64,000 bases of DNA. Origin: Undaria pinnatifida. Its lineage: Eukaryota; Sar; Phaeophyceae; Laminariales; Alariaceae. Shown here in pieces: positions 12,101 to 22,100 of the stretch. Below the pieces are notes generated by a model, which worked only from the letters and a program-made list of their open reading frames with translations, was not told where the DNA came from and did not search any database. Every line of letters begins with the position of its first letter. Position 1 is the stretch's first letter. The position numbers and the translations under genes are program-made. The DNA is taken from positions 7,068,381 through 7,132,380 of the forward strand of contig JABAKD010000011.1 of assembly GCA_012845835.1 (NCBI GenBank). Direction: 5' to 3'.

Positions 12101-15100
12101 GTACTACTGCATACTAACGAAACGATTGCGATTGCCTCCCTCACCTTGTCCGCCTGGTGCCTTACGAGGACGCCTAGCCATTGGTCCATCTCCGACGTCA
12201 GCCGAAGGGTCCAGCTCTCCGTGTGCTGATTGGTTGGGAACGTCAACAAACGGTAAGCGGGGGTGGGGTGGGTGGGGGAGGGAGGGAGTGGAGGCGAACA
12301 CAACACAGAGAACGCGAAAGGGCGGGACGTGTGAGAAAGGAAAATGCTGAAGAAGCAAGACGAAAGACGAAAACGAAAATGAAAACGAAAAATAACACAA
12401 GAATGACAGAATAAGTGGAAGCGGAAAAGGGAGCAACAGCGGAAACGAAAACGGAGAACAAAACGGAAACGAAACAAACACGAAAATTGATCCGAAAACG
12501 AAGAAAAAAATAGAACCGAAATGAAAATACCTGAACGAAAACGAAAATGGAAACGAAACGAAAACGGACAAAAAAAATGAATCACAAGGCAAAACAACAA
12601 CACACCACAAAAGAACACACACAGTACAAGAAAACGCAATACATGCACGTCACACAAAAACAAATTTCTGGGAAAAACACAACGAAAGCAACAAAATACA
12701 ACAACGTATCTCCATCGTCACCGCCTCCACCATCCCCACCCACCCCGACGCACACACCCCGCACATACTCATACCCCCCCCCCCCAACACCAACACCAAC
12801 GCCAACGACAGTAACAACAGCAGCAACAGCAATAACAACAGCAACACCACCACCACCACCACCGCCATCGCCAAGATTAAAACCACATACAACAACAGCA
12901 ACAACAACAACATCGCATCCCATCACCCCAACCCCCTCCCCACACCCCCACGCTGCACCTCTCCCCTCCTCCCCCCCCCCCTCCAACAAAAACAACAAAT
13001 CCTTACCGCGTGCACCGCAAGGGCCTCCCTGAGGACATCGACATTGTTCAACGAGAACACCGCCGCGTCGGACGGCTCCAAACCGTCCGCACTAAGTTCA
13101 CACGCCTTAAGCAAAGGCTCCACGATGCCCGACAGCACAGGGTGCAGGTCCGATTCAGGTTCCCCGACAGGTACTAGGGAGGTGGCGTGTACCTGAAGGG
13201 AGCGGGGGGGAGGGGAGGGGAAGCGGGGGGGAGGGGAGGGGAAGCGGGGGGGGGGTACACAGTTTGTGCATGGCCGTAGTCGTATGACCATAGACCCTCG
13301 CATCCCTACTGTGCCGGGACGGAGCACGTCGGGTTTTCACCAACCAGGCAGACATTGCTTGCACCAAGCGCAAAGCGCCGTGAGGTGTTCGGCGAGTCGC
13401 ATGAAGGGTGAACTGCATCCTTCCAAGAACCGCTCGTAAGACGGACTTCAGCATCTTGTGCCTACTTTCTTGCTCATGGATGACAGCGCCAATGAGTTAC
13501 TTCGTTTTCTGGTGTGGCCACTCCGGAGACAGCGATAGGTATTACTATGTAGGTGGGGGGGGAGAGGGAGAGAGATCAAGGGAAGCACACACGACGGCGG
13601 CACGGAATTGATAGCGAAAACAAGCTCCGAGCTCGTCCCGAAAATAATCCGAATTTCATTCCGAGTTCAGTAAGTATCCGGTCCGAATCCAATCCACTCC
13701 AAACTCAATCCAAATTCGCTCCAAATCCACACAGAATTAACTCCGAGGTCACTGCAAGTCCACTCCGAATTCCCTCCGAACCCACTGTGAATTACCAGGT
13801 GTGTTCAAATTCAATTCGAATCCACTCCGAATTCGTTCCGAAGATATTCCGAATTCACACCGAATTCACTCGCCTGCAGGACTTCGGTCAACCTTTTGGC
13901 TCCGTCCAGCGTGGCAGGAAGGGCGGACAGGTCGGACGTGTAAGCTGGAGGGGATGATACGAGCCTGTCCCCCTGACAAAAATAAACGGAAACAAAAATG
14001 CAAGGCGGAAGACAGGACGCACGCGGTAGGGTTCGCGAAGAAAAGGGAGAGAGGGGGGAGAGAGGCGTGCAGCAAGGGGCGTGAAGGGGAGGGAGAAGCG
14101 GGAGGAAGAGTGGGGGGGGTGGAGGGAGAGGATGGGAGAAGGGGGCGGGGCGGTGGCAGGCGGGGGGCTCGGTGATGCGGCTCACGTGGCGGATACAGAC
14201 GATACCGGTAGGGGACGGGCGCACGGACCTACGATGTCCAGTACCAACATCACATTCCACAACTAACACTCATCACTCAAACACGGGAAACTTTTCCTAT
14301 TAATAGAATCCTCGTCATCATCGACACCGCATCATCATCCTCATGATCGCTAACACTACCACCACCACCATCACCACCGCCTCCACCGCGGTCGCCACCA
14401 TCACCACCACCACCACCACCATCACCACACACATCACCGCCACCAACACTACCAACAACACCACACCCACTAACACCACCACTAACACCACCAATGTCAA
14501 CATCACCATCGCGACCACCAACACCAATGCCAACACCAACAACAAACACCACACCCACCACCAACACCAACCCCCCCCACCAACACCATAACTACCACCA
14601 CCACCATCACCACGCCCCCCTCCCTTTCCCCCAACCACCCTGCCTACTCCCCAACCCCGCCCCGCACCACCATCACCTCTCTCTTCAAGGCACGGCGGAA
14701 GCTCTCATCAGCGTTTCTACGGCACTCCGACAGCGCCTCTAACAGCGGCCCCTCCTGGCCCGCCAGCTGTCCCACCGTAGTCCTGTAGAAGGCCAGAAGA
14801 TTAAGTAAGCGGTACCCCACCCCGATCTCCCGGACAGATTCCAGCACCATCGAAACCCTCGACTTTTTTCAGGATGGACGCGGGAAAGGGAGGGGGGGTG
14901 GGGAGGGAGGAGGGAAGGGGAGGGGAGGGGAGAAGGGGGAGGGATCAGTCCATAACACGTCCTCTCGCCGCATAACATAATTACTCATAATGACTCCCCA
15001 AAAAAATTCGGTGTATTTTCTTTTTTTGCTTTGCAGCGGCGAACGGGCTAGCTAAGCACTTCGCTCTCTCCCTTCGCCCTTCCCCCTCTCCACCCTTAGC

Positions 15101-16082
15101 CTCCTAGCCCCCCCCTACTACGGCCATGCATGATATGAGTACATCCCCCGTCCCCCGTCCCCCCTCTCCCTCCTCACCTGCAAAGGCCTCGCGATGCCCT
15201 GGAGAACCTTGCCCAGCACCTCCTCCGCCAACATCAGACCCCCTTCCCCGCCCCCCGTCCCTCCTCCCGCAACGCTTTCTTGGTGGCTTCCCGGTGAAGC
15301 ATGGCCTCCTTCCTCTCCCCGGGCTTCGCTTAACCCTGATTCCTGGCCCGAGGAGCCTAAGTCTTGGCCTGAGCCGGAACTTGAGGCTGATCCGAACAAG
15401 GCTGTGGCGAGCTCTTTTTCCATGGCTACCGCTTGGTGGACCCACGCCAGGATGTCACCGACATACCTTTTTGTGTGTGTTTGGTGTGTTTTTAGTGTGT
15501 GTTTGTGAGTGTTTTTTATTTTGTGTGTGTTTTTTTTTTGGGGGGGGGTTGTGTGTTTTTTGGATTTTGTGTTGTTGCGTTGTTGTGTTGTTGTGTTGTT
15601 GTGTTGTTGTGTTTTCATTGTTTTTCGTTTTTGTTTTATTCGTTTTCGTGGTCGTTTGTTATAGTTGGTATTTAGTTTGGTTAACACATTTTTTTGTTTA
15701 GTTGTAGTTTGCGGAAAGGCAGGCAGGCACGCAGGCGCGCGAGTACATGTGCGGGCGGGGAGGGAGTAAGGGGAGGAGAAAGGGAAGGGGGGGGGGGGAC
15801 GTGGGGGAGCGGGGGGAAGAAGCAAGGGGGATGGGGTGGGGGTGGGGGGGGCGAAGGGGGGGTCGGGGGGAGACACAAAGGGGATGGGGTCGGGGGGGGG
15901 GGGGGGGGGAGGGGCGGGGGAAGGGAGTGGGCTAGGCGTCAATAATGTCGGAGTGCTTGGGGTGGTTTGCTTGATTAATTCGTATCGCATTGGTGTGAGT
16001 TCACCGGTACGCTCGTTGTAGCCCTTGCGCATGTTCGGCAAGGTACTCGCTCAGTGTTGTCTCCGAACTTGAGAACATAACA

Positions 16083-16133
<51 letters not shown>

Positions 16134-19100
16134 AATCCAAAAACCAAAACCAAACAAACATCCAAAAACAAAACAAAGACTGAAACAAAACACAACACAA
16201 CACAACGCCTCCTTCCCTCTAACCCGCTCTCAGTCCGCCCTACCTGACGGGGTCGTGAGCCTGCATCTCGATAGGACGCACGGAAGACTGCCCCTGCGTC
16301 AGCGCCTTAACGAATCTCCTTGCCAATAGCCGCCGCCGCATTTCCACGATGCTCTCCTAAAGGCAACGTGGGGTCGGGGTACATAGAGGGGGGAAGTGCG
16401 AAACGGAGGCATGCAAGCGCGCAGAAGGTGCGGGGGGAAGGAGGGTGGAGGGGATGAGGGTCGGGGGGGGGGGGGGGGGAGGTGAGGGCGGGAAGGGGGA
16501 AGGAGGAAGAGGGGGAGGGTCTGCATTGTCAATCTCCTCCTCCTTGTTGCTGTCGCGGTGACCAACGTGGTCGTAATACGGTGCGTTAAAGAAGCACTGC
16601 TGCCCGTGTAATGCTGGCGGGGGTTGCCGCGGGCGGTCTTGACGAAGCCCAAGCCAGCACGGGCGTGAAAAAGCGCGTGAGAAAAAAATAGCAACACCAG
16701 CCGTCTGTTTAAACGATGGCAACGCCAATAGGAACGAGCACAGCCAAAGGAGAGCAGCCCTGAACCCTTGTCCAACTCCTACAATATTCCTAGTCTAATT
16801 CCAAGTGTTTCGTTCTCATGTCGGGAGTGCGGTGCTAACGAGGGCTAAAACAATATGTCGTACAACCATATACTGCTAATGGTACGAATAGCGTACCCCT
16901 TGTCGTCAAAGACTTCAGGAGACGACACTTCCAGCCCTTGACAGAGGGCATTTTTTTTTGCAAAATTTACCTTGACCGACGCCAAATTACTAGGCTTTAG
17001 TGTGGAAGGCTTGTTTTGAAAGCCTTGCCTGCCCGCTGGACGTTTTCCTTTGACTGACCGTCTCCTGGTATCTTTGCTTGTCGTTACGCAGGGTTAGAGA
17101 CTTGAACCAGGGACAAAATCGACCCTAAACTTGTCGAAGTTACAACTGAGGCTATTTCTTACACAATCGGAGTTGTCAGTCGAAAACGGTATTTTTCGAC
17201 TGAAGCCCAAATTGGGTATTCTTGCACAGTCGAAAAAGAGCTTCCTCGACTCAACTTTTTTCGACTGAGTTCTCCGACTGGGGGACCCAGTCGAATAACT
17301 TGACTTTTTCGACTGGATCTGCAGTCGAAAAACTCAGTCGGAACAATATGTACACGTGTTTTTTGGACCCATCGCATCGCTCATCTCACCACAAAACACA
17401 CACCCACACGCCCATACCAGGTACCACACAGCAGTATCTTACAACAGCGCCGACGCTGCCTTGGCTATCACTGCTGTTGCTTCTCGCCGCAAGTCAGCGT
17501 GGCGCATTCCTAGCTCCGTTCGACAGCAGCGTGTATCACACGACGACAGCAGCGCGCGGTATCGACGCCATTTTGCCAGCAACGGCTACGCCTGCTGTAG
17601 CTTTGGAGGTTCTAGGCTGAGTACAATGCCACAAGCGTAGCTTTGGCGGCTTTTGACTAAAAAGTCCAACGCCACCAACCCGCTTGGACGAGGGTTCGTC
17701 GCACGCGAAGCACGCGTTGCTCGCGCGGAACGCGCGGAGCTGCCAACCGATTTTCGACTCTCACACAGCAGTACAGAAGTACTCCCTCACACCGACAGCC
17801 TCTAGGAAGAGGACAAGAACTACAAATTGACTCGACTGACGAAAAGAAGGGTCATAAGAACCCAGTCGAAAAAAACTCAGTCGAAAAGGACCGTTTTCGG
17901 CTGGCGGGATCCGACCGTGTAAGAAAACGTCAGTAATTGAAATTATAGTTGATTTGTTTTAGGGAGTGCATGCTCTGTTACGAAGGACAACAGGAATCAT
18001 AACCCACGGTATACACTAAAACCAACATATCCCCATTTTTTTACTAACCACGTTTGGTCCTGATTACCAGGTACTATGTTCCCCCGCAAATAGCAGAGGG
18101 GTGCACATACTGTGCTCAAGGCACCCCCACTAGAGGTCTGTACTGGCTTCGAAAAGAAAAAAAAAATGCAAGTGCCACCTAACGGATAAACCCACATGGC
18201 CTCGGCATACAGTGAATAAATGTTGGACGTGACTGGAGCATCACACAAGCTCGCAAAGGTGAGTATCGACCCTTAATACAGTAGGTCGTAACTCACAGCT
18301 GACGTATTTGTAACGGTAAAATAAAAAAAATAATAAAGTGCTACGATAGAAGTAGCACTGTATAGATTTTTTCTTTCCTTCTGAATGAATGACGGGGCTG
18401 CTTGACCCAAAATCAATAAAAAAATCGTCCGAAAATTCATTCTTCAGTCCCAGCACGTCTTGTTGTATACCCTAGGCCATGGGAGGGATTGCCCATCGGC
18501 TAGAACTTTTCAGAGTGAGATATAGAGTGAGTCGTTTTCAACCACAAACTGTGATCCAACGAGATATTGGGGAGCTTTGATTAGTTTCTTATCTTGTTGG
18601 TCTAGTAGTCTAACAGCAGTCTAGTTGAGCTACCCTGCCAGTCAGAAGCGTTTCGGCCAAAAAGAGGTACTACACCCCTATCGTGGCACAAGGCAGGTAC
18701 TTTCTTAGTTTGTTTGTTTAATAGTGAAATAGTCAAATTGAGGTACCCCGTCAGTCAGAAGCGTTTAAGCGTTTTGGCAAAAAGAGGTATTGTACCCTGG
18801 GACAACGAAGTATTGGGTAGTTCGTTAGTGTTAGTTATTTAGTCTAGTACTCCAATAATCTAATTGTGGTACCCCGTCCGTCAGAAGCACTGTGGACAAA
18901 AAGAGGTACTGTGTCCCTAACGAATTGGGAACGAACGAACCAACGACCCTACCTGACAGTGGGCGTAGAAGAGCGGCCTATCTCGCAGCCCCCGCACGGC
19001 AGCCTGGTTTCATAGGGACACAAACACACGAAAGACAACAGACCGGGGCAGAATAGGATGAGGTAAGGGGTATAGGAGAAGAGAGACACACGACAGGGAC

Positions 19101-22100
19101 CAGACGGGTAGGGCAGGGTAGGGGCAAGCGGTCGAGGGCGATGCCAACATTGCTAGTCCAGCATGTTGTACAAGGTACAAGTATTCGTCAAAACACGAGT
19201 ACTACAGCTGTAACGATTGAAGCTAGCAATACATTATCTTCGCGGGGGACGGGGGGCGGGACTGGGGGGTAGGAGGAGGAAGAGGAGAGGGGCGAGGGGG
19301 AGGGGGGGAAGGGGGGGGTGGAGGGAGGGGGGGGGGGGGGGGGGAGGGGAGGGGCGGAAATGGTGCGGAGACAAGGGGAACGTTTCGTGTCAAGCTTGTC
19401 AGTCAGTCGCCGCCAGCCGGCACAAAAAAATCGGCACCGACACCGCCATACCGACCAACAATAACAGCACCCCCCCCCCCGTTTCGGCATCGCCGAAAGG
19501 CATCAACACCTCTTGTTTCTTTCTTCGTTCAAAGAAGCAGAGGTTTGCTGAGCGATCTTTCTGGGCCATCAGGCTCGTCTCGATGAGGCCTTTCCTCCAG
19601 TCGGGGACAGGGGATAGTTTTTCCTCAATTTCGAGGATCCGTTTGCATCTTGTCGACAGTTCCTATTTTCAGATAATATGGGATGAAAGAGTGGAAACGC
19701 CTCCCGTTGTTGGTGTTACCACCTCTCCCTTACTTTACGGTCCTCGTATTTCCACACGCCGGCTACAGTATTGCTGGAACGCTTGCCAATATTTGTACTG
19801 ACAGCTGTCAGCACCGACAACAATCACGCAAAAATAAAAACAACAAAGCAAAATGGACACCAAAAATAAACAAATGATGAATACGATAAATGAAATAAAC
19901 AAACAAACAAACAAAAACAAAACGAAGCAAAATAAACAAGTAAACAACAGCTGTCAGCACCGGCAACGATCACGAAAATAAAAATCAACTAAGCAAAACG
20001 GACACTAGAATATTACAAATAATGCATCAATGAAACAAAGAAAAACAAAACAAATCAAATCAAAACAAAACAAAACAAAACAAAACAAAACAAAAAACAA
20101 GCTCACAGGTGTTATTAAAAAACCGAACATCAGGAAGGGCCGGAGCAGCCCCTACAAGCGCCAAAATAACGAAACGATGCGCCCAGAAGGGGAGGGGGGG
20201 GTAACTCCTTCACCCCCGTGCTTCCTTCCTACGATGCATGCCACGGTCTACGGTGGGGGTGCACCCGACGTGTTGAGGCTCGTCACTTGAGCTATCTACG
20301 TACGATACGTCACCGAAAAGTGACACCGGAGGAAAAGTGTAACGCTTGACCCAATGAGCAACCCCATGGCGTACTTACCAGAACGAATAAGATATTGAGA
20401 AAACACAAAAGGGTCTTCCTACGATATCGGGTGGCGGTACTTCCCCAGTGGAGGAGCCTCGTGCGCCGGAAATATTTTAGTTATGGAGGACCCCCAGCCG
20501 TGATAAATATTTTGGTTGTTGCAGGAGCTCCGTCAGCACGAAAAATCTAGGCTTAAACGTGTTGCCCCCGTCTGAGCACGCGTCCTCCCTGCTGTCACCT
20601 GGAGGGTGACGTCCGCCGCGGGCGTCTCCTCCTCCAGAGTCTGGCATCGCTCTTGAACCCACCGGTACAGTCGCTCGTAGGCGGTCTCCTGGTGCTGGCT
20701 CAGGTGATCCAGGAGCTCGAACCTGCGACCACCGCAGGCAAAAAAATGAACAAACATAGCATGTTTTCTTGCTGTGTTGGTTGACGTTTTTTCAGGGTAT
20801 AATCTTCCTCGGTAATTACCAGTACCGCCTAGCAGAAGGCGTTTTTGTTTTTGTTTTTTATTTCTTTTCGTCCCAGAAGATATTCGAGCCTGCCTCGCGT
20901 GCGACAGCAGGGGCTGCGCACTGATTACACGTTGTAACTGTACACTCATGGTTCAGAGCGAGAACACAACGATACCATGTCAGCAGCATGAACAAAAACA
21001 ATCCAACAATAACAGCCCCAGCAACGATACTGCCACCCAACATCAACAGCACCAGCAACAACACCAGCAACACCAATACCGCCAATATCACTACTGACAC
21101 CACCAACATGATCAACACTACCAGCACCAACACCGTCACCACCGTCATCACCAACACTACCATTAATATCAACACCAGCACCAACACCAACACCAGCACA
21201 AGCAACACCACCAACACCAACACCAACACCAACACCACCTGCACCAACACCAACACTACCCACACCAACAACACCTATGCCAGCAACACCAGCAGCATCA
21301 CCATCACCACCGACACCAACAGCACGTTCACCAACACCAACACCAACATCTACGCTACGACCAACACCAACACCACCACCATCGCCAATACTGCCCGCAC
21401 AAACACCAACATCGCCACCAATTTTTCAGCCAACAACGTACGCGCACAAAAAGGGGTGCGTGTGCGCGGAAGGGGCGCACATAGATAATTACAAAGGCAG
21501 TGCATGCGTTAGAGGGGAGGAAGGGGATAACCAATAATTTCACAGACGTCTTTTTGATTTAACTTACACAAAGAGTCAAAAACCATACACAGTGTCTGGT
21601 ATACAAAAATCGTTGAGCAATATTTCTTCCATCGTTTCGAATCCACAGCAGAAACTTTAACCCTGGCCCTAGCCCCAACCTTGACCCATGTGCAGCATAA
21701 AATTTAGAGCTGTAGAGCGAAGAAAGAACGGATAGTTCTTATACATATCCGTACAGAATGGTTTAGTTTAGATTATCTGCGTATTCCTCGAAATTCAATC
21801 CGGATACGGGGAGGGGGCGGGGGCGGTGGGGGGCACTCGTATGTTGCTTGCCTCAGTCATGTGTTCATTGACCACGAAATCATTTTCGAGACGGAGCACC
21901 GCTCCTACTCCTAATAGACACACCTCGAATCGTGGGGTGCTCATTTCGTGTTTTTTCATATATTTCACGAAAACAAAAACAAAACATATGCGATCCCCTT
22001 CCTATTTCGCCTGTTGTCGCCACCATCCATCTCCTAGGATAGCGATCGTTTTCTCGCTCATATTCATTAATACTGCACCAACGTTCTCCATGTCACATTC

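Noticed and set aside
12055-12663. Phe/Cys-rich 202-codon minus-strand frame resembling a membrane protein
   Set aside because: Its start is a translated GAAAACG repeat; only 12145-12225 is a supported exon.
15118-16041. 307-codon minus-strand open frame
   Set aside because: Only 15178-15466 is real (COG6 exon 7). The rest is intron made of simple repeats, read as Pro-rich and Lys/Thr/Asn-rich tracts.
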